Shown here: positions 33,673 to 44,525 of the stretch, piece by piece
Layout of the letters: each line of letters starts with the position of its first letter
Numbering within the stretch: position 1 is the first letter of the stretch
Source: Stenopsyche tienmushanensis
Lineage: Eukaryota > Arthropoda > Insecta > Trichoptera > Stenopsychidae
NCBI GenBank assembly: GCA_008973525.1
Contig: WACJ01000044.1
Coordinates: 1,612,001 to 1,676,000, forward strand
Direction: 5' to 3'
DNA length: 64,000 nucleotides
Notes under the pieces: model-generated
The model's input: only the letters and a program-made list of their open reading frames with translations
Database searches by the model: none
What the model was told of the DNA's origin: nothing
Made by a program: the position numbers and the translations under genes

Positions 33673-34243
33673 TTAGGGTGTCCCATAAGTTTCTTTCGTT
33701 TTCATATTAACAATAATTTGTATTACATCAAAATTTATTAAATAATGTATGATCCATTCTATTCTATTAACTTCTTCGTCTCTTTTTGATTGTCTAGTTG
33801 GAAACAATATTTTGTTAAATTGATCGTTTCGCCTTGCTGAAGTAGTTCATAATAAACTAACCCCTTCCAGTCCCACCGAATGCATAGCAAAACTTTTTTT
33901 GGATGTAGGCCCGGTTTACCTACAGTTAAAGCTGCTGTACCCTTGGTCCAAGACCGTTTACGTTGGATATTCTCATAGAGTATCCCAATTTCATCTCCAG
34001 TGACAAGTCTCTTCAAAAAAGGTTGGCTATTATGTCGTTGGAGAAGAAGATCGCATGTTTATTTGAGTCATTCAGTTCATAAGGAAGGCACACATCTGAA
34101 CGATTGATGTAGCCCAATTTTATCAGATGATTATGGACAGATCTTTGTGTTGTTAGCTATTTCGCGAACAGTATATCGCGGGTTTTCTTCAACCATGGCT
34201 ATGATTAGATTCATTTGGGAAAAAAACTTATGGGACAACCTAA
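33673..34243 (-). mobile_element. mariner deletion derivative with intact TIRs and TA duplication
   Basis: It begins TTAGGGTGTCCCATAAGTTT (33673) and ends in the inverted AAACTTATGGGACAACCTAA (34243), flanked by TA at 33671-33672 and 34244-34245. The 571-bp unit is under half of a usual ~1.3-kb mariner. The minus strand encodes REIANNTK-type HTH sequence (about 34170), then LKRLVTGDEIGILYENIQRK (first catalytic Asp in TGDE) and LHPKKVLLCIRWDWKG (frame 34016-33759). The N terminus and the whole C-terminal half with the other catalytic residues are deleted. Confidence 0.9.
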
Positions 34244-34245
34244 TA

Positions 34246-34849
34246 CATAATATTTAACCCTAGATCACTAATCATTAGTCATTAGGGTTTGTTCCCAAAC
34301 ATAAAGGTAGAGCGCTCTTCAATTTTTAATATAGCTCAAATCATGACCTAAATCGGTCTTAACATTTTCATAGTCACAAGTTGCTTGAAATAAAAAATAG
34401 GATATAACTTAATACAAATTTATTTGATACTTTACATCATAATCAAGTGAAATCAATGGCAATCATCAGAACAAGTGTTACAAATATATTTTTTTTAAAA
34501 TATGGCGTTTCTATTTTTATTTTTTTAATGATGGGACTATTGTCAACTATTTTGCCATGGTTTTAGATATGAACACAAGTTGATTAAGTCACTAGTCCGA
34601 CAATTAATAAGTAAGCCACCTTATTTATGACCTGAGTAGATCATCACATTCTGATGGGCACTCACTGCTCCGAATTATTATCGCCCAATTTTTTAACCAA
34701 ACCAAGTTGTATTATGTTTGTCGATCGACTGTTCTCTTATATCATACAGTCGACCCTCCTACAGCGTCTTTTACAAAAGCGTGCTTAATTTTCTATAGCG
34801 TTTTTTTATAGAGCGGTCAGATACATTTTTTTGAATTCGGATTTGATTA
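34246..34849. other. AT-rich spacer between two mariners
   Basis: No frame of note. Near 34785-34835, TTTTCTATAGCGTTTTTTTA and ATAGAGCGGTC resemble 52020-52070, a weak shared repeat next to another mariner end. Confidence 0.4.
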
Positions 34850-35470
34850 TTCAAAATGTTTAAAAATGCAAAGCATCAACGACGCAACACAATCATTGGA
34901 AAAAATCCGTCAAAGCTTTCAACATTTATTTTTCACAACAGTTACAGTAAATTCTTCCGATGGAGAGTTCGTCGCGTCCTTTCGTCGCCTTTTTTTGACT
35001 GCAGAACAATACCGCCGCGAATATCCATCAGAAGCTCGTGGAAGTCTATGGTAGTGATGTGATAAGTCGACAACATGTCACGAAGTGGGTTAAGTTGTTC
35101 AAAGAAGGCCGTATTGATACTCACGACGAAAGTAGGAGTGAGAGACCATCAGTCATTTCTAATGAACTCTTGCACAAAATTGAAGAAGAAGTGCAAAATG
35201 GCGACCTTCACGAAGAATTCCCTGACATTTTCCAAAGTCTCCTTAGTGATATATCGTCGGAAAAACTTGCTTACAAGAAGTTGTGTACGAGATGGGTGCC
35301 CAGAATATATTTTGCACAGTAAGCAGAAGCTTTTTCGGAGTCTATCGTGATGGACGATGAGACGTGGGTGTATCCCTATACCTCAGAATCCAAAAAGAGC
35401 AATCCTAAAAGAACTGACGGTGGATGTGCATGACGTGGAGCTGGATAAATGTTGTAATCTTACTTTCTGG
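34850..35470 (+). mobile_element. mariner relic B (N-terminal half)
   Basis: The 5' leader ACAGTTACAGTAAATTCTTC matches relic A. The plus strand then encodes YGSDVISRQHVTKWVKLF and GRIDTHDESRSERPSVISNE (frame 35038-35322), LCTRWVPRIY, and, after a frameshift, IVMDDETWVYPYTSESKKSN with the first catalytic Asp. An internal deletion then joins directly to the right terminus, whose inverted repeat GTAATCTTACTTTCTGG (35454-35470) matches the CCAGAAAGTAAGGTTAC ends at 51824 and 56143. Confidence 0.85.
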
Positions 35471-36254
35471 ATGACCCTTGTATGACAGAAGTCCAGTTAT
35501 AAATCCGTCACCATTGTGCAAATAAGTCATATTGAAGATCTGATTTCAAATGTAGATTGAATTGAGAAATGACTATAGCCTTAGAAATCGGATCCACATA
35601 CCTCTCTGCGCAGAGTGGAAGCTCGCCAATTGCTTTTCTAAGCGCCCGATGCCTCATTACTCTTTGCGAGCTTCACGCTTCCGCTCATCGCAATCTTTCT
35701 CGAATTGAAAGTGATAATTCACGGGCAATGTTAATAATCTTCTCGAAGCGGCAGCTTATATGTGCCACAGTAGCTGGATGATCGATTCCGATTTGTCTCG
35801 CTCATATACGATAATAGGATCACGGATTCGTTGGCAGCTAACAAGCCGCATCGGCATCCGATCTTAAATCAATGAGATGAAACAATGGAGCACCCGGCGT
35901 CTGCCTCTAATTCTCCGTTACGAAATAGTTAAGCCGAACCGTGAACGATCTAATGGGAAGACAGGTGTATAATCAGATGTTTATCGGCAAAGTGGGCTCG
36001 CATCGGCACGAACTGCCGCGCAAATTGGAGATGTGATGATTAAGAAACGGGAGCAATTGCGGCACGTGCGCATTTGTCCACTTCCACGGCGCAGGAAGCC
36101 CTAATTAGCTGATGTGTGCCTTTTACACCTATCTTCTTGAAAAAAGAGGCAATTGCAATTTGACCATAAATGTAGGCTTTCCTAAGAAAATATTTTATGG
36201 CTCTTTGCTCGGATACGTGCACTATAAACAAGTTGATTTTCCTCAACACACACA
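35471..36254. other. single-copy stretch, no gene recognised
   Basis: Moderate GC, with the 12-bp palindrome CTCTGCGCAGAG near 35598. Short frames on both strands without motifs. Confidence 0.4.
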
Positions 36255-36395
36255 AATCATGTTCTGTGGACATGTTCGAGCGTAGTGTCCGATCGCGAGG
36301 CGCTCATTCGAAGTGTCAGCGGTCTGAAAAGCGGACCGGTTGGACACACAGCCCTTGTGGCTACTCTTTTGGGACATTTAATGCTTTTTAAATGA
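36255..36395 (+). mobile_element. LINE 3' tail, copy 5 (in frame to its stop)
   Basis: From CAT at 36258 the frame HVLWTCSSVVSDREALIRSV, SGLKSGPVGHTALVATLLG runs without a break to TGA at 36393-36395. These are the His and Cys of the zinc knuckle and the complete family C terminus. Sequence upstream of the knuckle is lost. Confidence 0.7.
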
Positions 36396-36842
36396 GTTAT
36401 GATGAAAAAAGTGTATTCCTCGGCGCGTTGAATTCGAATTTCTTGCATATGATCAAGAATACTTACCAAATGTAGCTATCATATTTTTCTGGACGTTTAC
36501 CGTGATATCACTAATTAATAAAATTTAAGAAGATAACAACCAACACTATAGCATGAGGTTTGCGGCTATAGCCGCATATGGCACCTGTGGACAGACCTCA
36601 CAAAATAAAAATAATATTCAATGGCACAAAAACACTTTTTCGCTATTTTGTTTTAACTACTTTTTAATTTAGAGGCTGAAATATAAGATGATCAATAAAA
36701 TGGCTTTTTATTCAAAATATCTATTTTTGAAATTAAGACCCTTTTTCTATACCAGCTCAAGGGTAGTAGAAATATGATCCAGAAGGTATTGGTTCAAACC
36801 TCTACTCCTCTCGAAAAGCTTATTATATTTACATGCTGAGAG
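36396..36842. other. AT-rich stretch with a 16-bp palindrome
   Basis: TGCGGCTATAGCCGCA at 36561-36576 is a perfect palindrome. Nothing else is recognised; a GGTTCAAACC word near 36788 is not part of a foldable tRNA. Confidence 0.45.
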
Positions 36843-37075
36843 CTCAAATATTTGCTTAAAGAAGCAAAATTTCCTTAATTCGGTTAAAGCCATCAAAATA
36901 GCTGCGTCATCAAAATGATGTCAATCTTGTGACTAAATAACATAATCGATCATTGTATAATTTATTGCTCATATTATATGTATAATATAACACCGGAGCC
37001 TATTGAATAAATTATCTTATGTGTTTTTTAAGAGGATTAATTCGATGTCGAAATGTTTTAACTTCTTATTAAAAT
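36843..37075 (+). repeat. repeat family K, copy 1
   Basis: About 230 bp collinear with 58049-58272. Shared are CTCAAATATTTGCTTAA, ATCAAAATAG, ATGATGTCAAT, TCGATCATT(G/A)TATAATTTATT, CCTATTGAATAAATT and GATGTCGAAAT. Non-coding, AT-rich, no termini identified. Confidence 0.65.
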
Positions 37076-37741
37076 TATGTACAAACAACATTAAAAAAAA
37101 ATTAATAGGCTCTGCTTCGTGGCTCGGATTAATATGATTTGTTGGTCTTTTGGCGGAATCGCTTTGGAGAGATTAAGCAATTATTGACCATAAAGCAGAG
37201 AGATGGTCGAAAACGGATTTGCATAAACATGCAGATATTTGAAAACAGCGTGAAGAAATTAATGCTTGGTCCAAAGATACGCATCTGTAGTCGTAGAAAT
37301 CGGAATTTTAATGAAATCACAACAAAACTTGTACAAAAAAAAAGATGATTCTCGCATACGGTAAAAATGATTGAATGTGCGCATTTGTTAAGCGATTCTG
37401 TAATTACAGGAAACCCATCTCCTCCACTATTCCATACTGGGATATGAAACTGGACGTTGCCGCGGCCGTTGACAAAAAAGGACAACGATGCGATGACATC
37501 TGACATACTGGTGATGATATGTTGAAAAAGATCTCCGATCGCATCAATAGTTATTAATGCTTGAAGTCGATTGACATTTGCATCCTGAATGTATGTGGGA
37601 AATATTGTTGATATTTTTTTTTAAATATCAATCATTTTTAACCCGCTGTGTACCATCAATAAATCGTTCTAATATCCTATTTTTTCCCAAAACATACTTA
37701 TTCTTAACGTGTTGATTAATAATTTTGATGATACAGAAAGT
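37076..37741. other. no convincing gene
   Basis: A 125-residue minus-strand frame (37129-37506) and a basic 69-residue plus-strand frame (37139-37348) overlap. Neither has a known domain and both are considered chance. Confidence 0.4.
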
Positions 37742-37985
37742 GCATTCTCGCACATTGAGTGCGAAGATTGTAAATCGGAGACAGAGATGAAAAGAGTGTC
37801 TTGCGTCTCATATACTCATACACCGATAGCAAAGTCGTGTTATAAAGGCACCCCTACACGCCTAAATATTCTCAAATGATCCATAGCGCTTCATTTCCAA
37901 TACTTCTATTTGAAACGCTATTATGGGGCCCAACAATATCGACAGTGTTAAGGTTCATTTATTGATTTTAACTTATTGTTCAAAG
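37742..37985 (-). repeat. family D repeat (blocks Y and X)
   Basis: In reverse orientation: GCATTCTCGCACATTGAGTG, AATCGGAGACAGAGA, TGCGTCTCATA (block Y), GGCACCCCTACACG (block start), then TATTATGGGGCCCAACAATA and GACAGTGTTAAGGTTCATTT (block X). The spacer between blocks is about 60 bp versus longer at 1245. Confidence 0.65.
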
Positions 37986-38276
37986 CCAACTCATTGGTTC
38001 TTAGGAACAAATAAAATACATTTTTGAATGTGCTTCGCAAAGATATTACAGATAACCAAATTAATAAAAATTTAAGCATCATTCCAAGACATTGTTATTG
38101 TTGAGCAAATCAGTAACACTTGATCTGGCGTATAATATACAATTTTAATTGAATTTTTAATCCAAATATTTTTAGGTTAATTCGATATTATTTGATTAAT
38201 TTGATAATGTATGCTTGAAAAATTAATGACTAGGGCTAATTGAATAGAAAATATATGGGAAGCCTGTAACTATATA
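37986..38276. other. AT-rich spacer
   Basis: Nothing recognised between the family D copy and the MITE. Confidence 0.4.
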
Positions 38277-38373
38277 CAGAATGCGGCAGGGAAACTTCCT
38301 TATTTGAAATTCTGGAATAACAGTCGCTTCAGGATGCACATTTTAAATAAGGACGTTTCCATGCCGCACCCTG
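38277..38373. mobile_element. 97-bp MITE, GCGGCAGG family
   Basis: Left end CAGAATGCGGCAGGGAAACT and right end, inverted, CAGGGTGCGGCATGGAAACG; pairing continues through CTTATTTGAAAT / CTTATTTAAAAT. Only about 25 bp separate the arms, so the single strand folds almost end to end. No target duplication resolved. Confidence 0.75.
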
Positions 38374-38569
38374 TGAATGTCTAAAACATTGGAAGATGAA
38401 GCTGATGAAGTAAATTTGGTAAATCTTGGATAGAAATAGTATCTGGGATAACCCAATGTAGTTGTGATTATCAAAGACAAATTATTTCATTAACAGATTT
38501 ATTGCAAAAATAGAACATAGAAAATGCTGCTGAAAATAATTCATTTTTAAGGGATCAGAATTTCAGTTC
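38374..38569. other. AT-rich spacer
   Basis: Nothing recognised. Confidence 0.4.
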
Positions 38570-39650
38570 TCTAGAAAGGTGTAAAGCCGCCTTTTTGGAC
38601 TATTTTGGACTACCAGATTTATCTCAATATTGTATCTTTGAAAAAATAAGAACAAAAAAATTACTTTTTTAAAACAGTTGCCATTTTGCGAAAATAAAAT
38701 TATTTATTTTATCTGAGGTAGGGACTATTGCGACATTTTTAATTATTAAGATTTTTATTTAAATTATTTATTTTAGATGATTATAAGGGTTAAAATTGTG
38801 TCAACCAATATACGCTTTTTTTTGCCCCTTACATTTTACCAGCCTACAACTACAACTGAAAATTATTTTGAATCACATTTAAAATAAAAAAGACATAAAT
38901 TATGGGGACATCTAATGTTTTTTCAGCATTTAGTTATATTTATGAATTTAATAAACGCATTTCATTATATGTACTATTTATGGACACCTCAATAAGTAAT
39001 TTTAACCGTTCGCCGTTGTACACATGTCTACCAATACTGCATACATATCCAATATGATATTTTTGATTGATAATAATTTTATTGGATAAATCTTGATCTA
39101 TTTTGATAAATTCAACGTCTACAGCTTATTATAAAATATTTTTTTTTTATAAAAATTAAAATTTTATAAGCTGGTAAAGTGCAAAGGGTAAAAAACGTTG
39201 TGTCCTGGTTGATACGATTTCAACCTTTTTAGTAATTTAAAATAAAAATATATAAAATATTCTTAATTATTAAAGATGTAGTTATAGTCTCTACCTCATA
39301 TAAATATAATATAATAATAAGCAAAATGGGGGCTGTTTAAAAAAAAACATTTTTTTACTTTTTTTCAATTTTAATTTTTTTTAAATAGTTAGAAATTGAA
39401 TTTTAGCATAAATCTGGTAGCAACAAGAGAAGATTATATTAAAAATATTCTTACCAAATGTGAAGTAAATCAAATAGTTTAAGCTTGAGATATCGCGTCA
39501 ACCGTGTTGAAAAAAGTAGTTTCGAGAAAAACGCGTTTAAAGATCGCGTCACTAAAATAGCTATAACTCCGTAAATAATTTGAATTTTGAAAAATTCTTT
39601 AGAGAATATATTTTTGAACGTGTAAACTTTAAAAAAATGCAACAAAACAA
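38570..39650. repeat. two family A copies in inverted orientation
   Basis: The minus copy (38590-38845: CTACCAGATTTAT, GTTGCCATTTTG, GAGGTAGGGACTATTGCGAC, TTGTGTCAACCA, ACATTTTACCAGC) faces the plus copy (39165-39650: AGCTGGTAAAGTGCAAAGGG, TGATACGATTTCAACC, CTACCTCATA, AAATCTGGTAG, GAGATATCGCGTCAACCGTG, ATAGCTATAACTCCG). Together they form a large imperfect palindrome with a ~320-bp AT-rich centre. Confidence 0.6.
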
Positions 39651-40777
39651 TTATATTTTTACAAAATTCTAGACTAAAATAGCCACCAAAGCTTAAATGT
39701 TGAAAATATTCAACTTAAATTTTTTGATCATCCTCTTAGTAAAAATACTAAAACCTTCAATATTTTAATATATGTATTGATGATGGCATAGATTTAATCA
39801 ACCACGATTTAAACATTTGCTATTTTTTATTAAGACATAGTTTTCTCATGCGATTTTTTTGTTTGAACAAGAAAAGGGCGTATTGTTTTTGCATTTTGTT
39901 TTTCATAGTGCAAGAACATATGTAAGCAAAATCAATCGACTTTGTGTCGAGATTTTATCGTCGACTTGCTCGAGGTTGTTAGTTCCTATTCGCATTGTTG
40001 TCTGCGTCAATCTACATAGGTTTCCTACATGAAAAACATGATTTAACATATTTTTTTATTGCTACATTCTACCATGGCATTATATAATCGTCTATACTTT
40101 GCTATCTATTAAGAGTACGTATTTTCCTATTCATTATGTTAAACGCTACTGCTTGATCGCAGAGCACCGGGTAATCAATTAAAGACTATAATAAATCAAA
40201 GAACAATTATACGGAGGCATGTGATCAACAATAAGGCTGTTCTTGTTCTTTCTTCTTGAAGAAGGATTCCTTGCATTTTTATAACGAGTGCAATTTGCCG
40301 ACGAGGATACCCACGTCGATATTTTCATTAACGATAGAAAATTGCTTTGAATGCTTTAAATTCTCACGAAGAAAACAATTTGTAAAGACAGCTTTTCACC
40401 GTAAGCTTTTTACGCAATTAAAGCCTTTCATTAAATGAAACGATCAAGTATGTGAAACTTCAGATACAAAGAAGATTGTAGGAGCATTAGCATTACCAAA
40501 GCTAAATGAAAATATAACTAAAGCTTATTACTAATAATAAAATAAATTAAATTAAACCCAAAAAATAGATTTCAATCTATTGAAATGAAATATTTTTTTA
40601 ACAACTATATAAAATATTCAGGGTTATTTTAATACGAAATTTTCAATTACCGCGTAAATTAAATGGCACCCTTTGTTAGATTTATCATTCATACTTAATT
40701 TATATCTGAAAGCTGTAAATATTATTAATAATACTTGTATAAAATGAAATCAATCAATTACATGGGGTATTTCAATA
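39651..40777. other. no gene recognised
   Basis: AT-rich, apparently single-copy, with short frames only. Confidence 0.4.
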
Positions 40778-41444
40778 TGAACGCTCAAAGTTTATTAGGT
40801 TATAACGGCCATATTATTAAATCAAAATCTATAAAATTTATTTTCAATACTTTAACAATATATGGCAAATTATTATATAAAGTTATAGTTTTGAAAAATG
40901 TGTACAAATTATCAAATTTCATTTTCAAAAATATTATTCCGTTCGATACATTTTTAGCGACGAAACCCATTTTTGGATGTAAAAATCGATGATAAGCAAT
41001 TTTTTATGACTTAAATTAAATGATATGTATATCGATGATATGCGGCTCTAACTGGACACACAGCGTATGCCACGATGGACATTCTGCACAACCTATTTGA
41101 GAGCAATTTTATCTCGCTCGATTAGATCGTATAATTTAACACCTCTAGACTTCTTTCTTTGGGGCTATCTTAAATCCTTAATTTATGTGTATAAAGTGCT
41201 AATAATTGATGTCCTCAAAGTCAATATAATGAACGCCATCCAGCAAATTCAGATAGATTTATACGACAAAGTCATCGAAAATTGAATTTTTCGAATATGT
41301 ACCACCAAGCAAAATTGCGGCAAATATTTTAACAATATTATATTGCATATTTATTGCCATAAAATATTATTTATAATAAAATTAAAATTGAGTAGATATC
41401 TTACATATATTTTGTTGTATTTACATTTAAAAGTCGAGCGTCTT
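40778..41444 (+). mobile_element. IS630/mariner-like element, 667 bp, TA-flanked
   Basis: Termini TGAACGCTCAAAG (40778) and inverted AAGACGCTCGACT (ending 41444), with TA at 40776-40777 and 41445-41446. Inside, the plus strand encodes HTAYATMDILHNLFESNFIS and, in another frame, YNLTPLDFFLWGYLKS, IDVLKVNIMNAIQQI and DKVIENWIF. These are the C-terminal part of an IS630/mariner-superfamily transposase. The N-terminal two thirds are deleted and the frame is broken between the two pieces. Confidence 0.75.
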
Positions 41445-41446
41445 TA

Positions 41447-42894
41447 TTGATAGGTGTGAAATAGTTTGGAAAAATTTATTATTTGGAGATATTTAGGATA
41501 TACATTAGCTAGTTTCCCTAGAAATCAAATACTGTCGCAATTCTAATATCAATAAATTATTGGCACAATATTAAATTTTACACCATCACGTTGAACGGGA
41601 ACATAAAATCAAGATAAATCTATGAACTGACGTAAATTTTAAGTATATCTTCAGGCCATTTTATAGCCAGAAGTAATATCATAAATAATACAACATAAAA
41701 TCAGAAGCTGAATGTCGTTTAATGGTTTTTCAAGCAAGTTCAATTCGAATTTAATCACGTTTTCTTCCATAAATCTCGAAGCGCCAAAGATTTGCGGCTG
41801 TATTCCGATACAAAAAAATGGCGATTTATTACAATGACATAATTGAAAACTTGAGTGATTACCTTTAATTGATTAATTTCTGGATGACCCTGTCTTCTTT
41901 GGATGGGTCGATCTCTTCCTGTGGTGGGTTCGTCGGCCCAGGAGGGTCGTCACACTGCGTGAAGATTAACAGCAGTTGAACTGTAATTATACAAACGTCC
42001 TCATTAACATAACAAATAAAATATTTTAAAAAATATAAATATATTCCATAAGAAAAATTATATCATTTAAAATTTTAATGCTGTTTTTTTAAGACATCTT
42101 CCGCCATAAATATTTCCATTGTAATAAAGTTTATGTTGATTTACGAGAGGGTCAAGTGCAACATTTGGCGGGTTCGTTGAATTTTGGCGCTAAGTAATAC
42201 TACCTTCAATGATATGGTCATTTCAAAAGGATCCCCAATAAAGGGGGCAAAAACACCATTAAAATATGAGTGCAGGTTTTCCTGTTAGAATGCATTATTA
42301 TGTATGCGAGTTCGCTTAGTCGTGTTACAGTAGTGATTCCGTTCGCATACTAAACGATGTATATCAATGCAAGCTCGCAGGAGAAGCGTTCTTAATTTAT
42401 TGCTCAAGTTAATGCGTTTATTTTTACAGCCTGCTTTATTTTTAGAAATGCTGAATGCTGGACTCGATGGAATATAATGGCGGTTGTAATCGGTTGGCGA
42501 GAGAAGCGGACAATGTATTGCGTAAGCGAGGATGGGATAGTTGGTGCGGGCGACGGCAAATGTCGATTGTATGCATCTATTATTACACACACTTTGATTT
42601 GACTCAATGGTGAATCACCGATACTTAAGTGGTTAATATTTTAATTGCCGTGGGAAGTGCTAATTTTTTGTGTTAGTTATCATTCGCTCGAATTAACATA
42701 TAAAGATGATTCAGAATTTCTTGTTTCTTCAAATTTAAAATTAATGCTTATAACAAGGTAGGTCCAAATCTTAAGCTACAAAAATATCACTCAGAAGACT
42801 GAAATAACTGTCTCTAGGGTGTATGATTTATTTGCATGGCAGTAAAATCATCAGATCCCACTCCCTGAAATTCAACGCGTGTGGTGTGAATGAA
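41447..42894. other. no gene recognised
   Basis: AT-rich with two GC-richer pockets (41885-41965 and around 42400-42570). A 101-residue minus-strand frame (42285-42590) lacks motifs. Possibly old TE sequence. Confidence 0.4.
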
Positions 42895-43085
42895 TCACCC
42901 TGGATTACTGGACGTCTCAGTTCCTCACGAGTCATGTGCGGTTTAAGGCTTTTTTTCACAGATTTAGGATTTTCCAATTCTCGGAGTGCTGCAGACTATG
43001 TTCTGTGGACATGTCACTATTTCGATGTGTCAGTGGTCCAAAATTTAGACCAGTTGGACACGGAAACCTTATAGACACTCTTGTA
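42895..43085 (+). mobile_element. LINE 3' tail, copy 6
   Basis: Plus-strand DITGRLSS/VRFKAFFHRF-type sequence, a YVLWTCHYF knuckle remnant (frame 42823-43074), then SVVQNLDQLDTETL. The block GTGTCAGTGGTCC, AATTTAGACCAGTTGGACAC recurs almost unchanged at 43619-43660, on the other side of a mariner fragment. Confidence 0.65.
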
Positions 43086-43680
43086 CCAAATTACATATGA
43101 TCGTATATTCAGCATATATGTATTAAATTATGCTTCGATCTTGAACCCGCCACCAAATTTAAGGACTACCGAAATGCATTTTTTTAGTTAAGGGTCCATT
43201 GAAATCCACAAAATCGGCAAAAATGGCAGTGTATTCACCATTTTGCATCAACGTTTGTCCATGAGAAAGCTTCGTTCGAAGTGAGTATCGCGTTTGCTCA
43301 CACTCGATCAAAAAACAACAACGCGTCCATAATTCAGAGCGCTGTTTTGAGCTGTTTCAGCGCAATAAAAAGGATATTTTCATACAATATGTGACAATAT
43401 ATGAAACTTGGAACCGTCAATATACTCCAATATAAATTTGAAAATCAACTATAAATGAACAGCAACTGGAGACAATCACTTAAAGCGACCAAAAACGCAA
43501 ATATCAGATGATTTTATTTTGATCTCTGTATTTTGGAATGCGCACAATATTTTATTCATCGATTAGATTGTGAATCAATTGCAAATATTATATAGCGTTG
43601 GCGTGAGGCACTCTTTCAATGTGTCAGTGGTCCGAAATTTAGACCAGTTGGACACGGAAACATTCAGTGCTTTTTAAACA
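43086..43680 (+). mobile_element. chimeric mariner-LINE unit, copy 1
   Basis: Begins ATTACATATGATCGTATATT. It then encodes in broken frames a mariner stretch around SVFTILHQRLSMRKL, LTLDQKQQRVHNS and ERCFELFQRNKKDIFIQYVT (43230-43400), a YETWNRQYT version of the first catalytic motif, and ISVFWNAHNILF. It ends directly in the LINE tail (43600-43680, GTGTCAGTGGTCCGAAATTT). Copy 2 at 46730-47345 has the same junction, so the fusion pre-dates the duplication. Confidence 0.75.
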
Positions 43681-43889
43681 CAACAAATTTATAGAAAAAT
43701 GCATTCCTGGGACTTTCTATGACCTTGATAGGCGTAGAGGCCCTCTTCCCGGCGACCAATAGACTCAGCGAGCTTTTTGTCGCACCCACAAGTTAATAAT
43801 TTAATAAATTTAGATTAAAACAGTGTGACACACGTCTTATCCTACATCATGATAGAGTTCATAAAAACTTCTCACTCGTATACCGAGAG
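43681..43889. other. short spacer
   Basis: Nothing recognised apart from a GC-richer bit near 43735-43775. Confidence 0.4.
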
Positions 43890-44385
43890 GGTGTTTCACT
43901 CTATGGTGCCCACCCATAACACCCCAGAGAGAGGGCAATCCTACTCCTGGGTTAATGATGGGCAAAAGCAACCTCATCGGTTTGCTCTTCAAATGATGCT
44001 GAGGTAGCCCAGCTAGCATGAGTTGGGTGCGCAGCTTCCCCTGTGCAGTGCTGCTGATTGCAGAAAGAGCAGAATAACTTTGTATAATACAAAAGGCTAC
44101 AACACTATCCTCAACATCCTAGTTCATACCTAGTCTAGTCTCCGTGGCTGATTACTAAAAATGACCGAACTAATACGAATACCATGAGGAATTGGAGGCC
44201 CCTACTGTTGCAAACTAAGGTTGGACTTATGGTGATAGTGACCTCACGTAATAGCTCCTATGTTTTTAGCTTAATGATCTTCCTCGGAAACTTTACCTCC
44301 TTTTAATGGGCGCAGAGTGAAAGGGGTGGTGTTTCTCGAGGATCAAAAAGAAGCGGAGGACATTCTGTGTGGCTAGTCCAATCTC
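43890..44385 (+). mobile_element. LINE 5'-leader-like repeat, copy 4
   Basis: GGTGCCCACCCATAACACCC, GGTAGCCCAGCTAGCATGAG, TGGGTGCGCAGCTTCCCCTG, CACTATCCTCAACA, CGTGGCTGATTACT, AACTAAGGTTGGACTTATGG and TGTGTGGCTAGTCCAA. Same order as the copy at 26014, with small deletions. Confidence 0.6.
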
Positions 44386-44424
44386 AACCTCTTATGCAAA
44401 ATGGTTCAATCTTGCATACAGGAA

Positions 44425-44525
44425 TGCGCGACGACCTCTCCATCAGAAGAATTTACTGTGACTGAACAAAATGGCCGACAAATGCGCGCGATCAAACAAA
44501 CAAATCGTTAGGATCTCCTTTATAT
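44425..44525 (-). mobile_element. mariner 5' leader fragment C
   Basis: The minus strand carries TTTGTCGGCCATTTTGTTCA and ACAGTAAATTCTTCTGATGG, the leader/start region shared with relics at 6430-6480, 34935 and 51910. No transposase body follows. Confidence 0.6.

Noticed and set aside
33673..34243. Active mariner
   Set aside because: TIRs are intact but over half of the transposase is deleted and frames are broken.
36765..36830. Possible tRNA (GGTTCAAACC word)
   Set aside because: No acceptor stem, D-arm or anticodon arm can be drawn around it.
37129..37506. 125-residue minus-strand open frame
   Set aside because: No domain, overlaps another frame on the other strand, and lies in AT-biased DNA where such lengths arise by chance.
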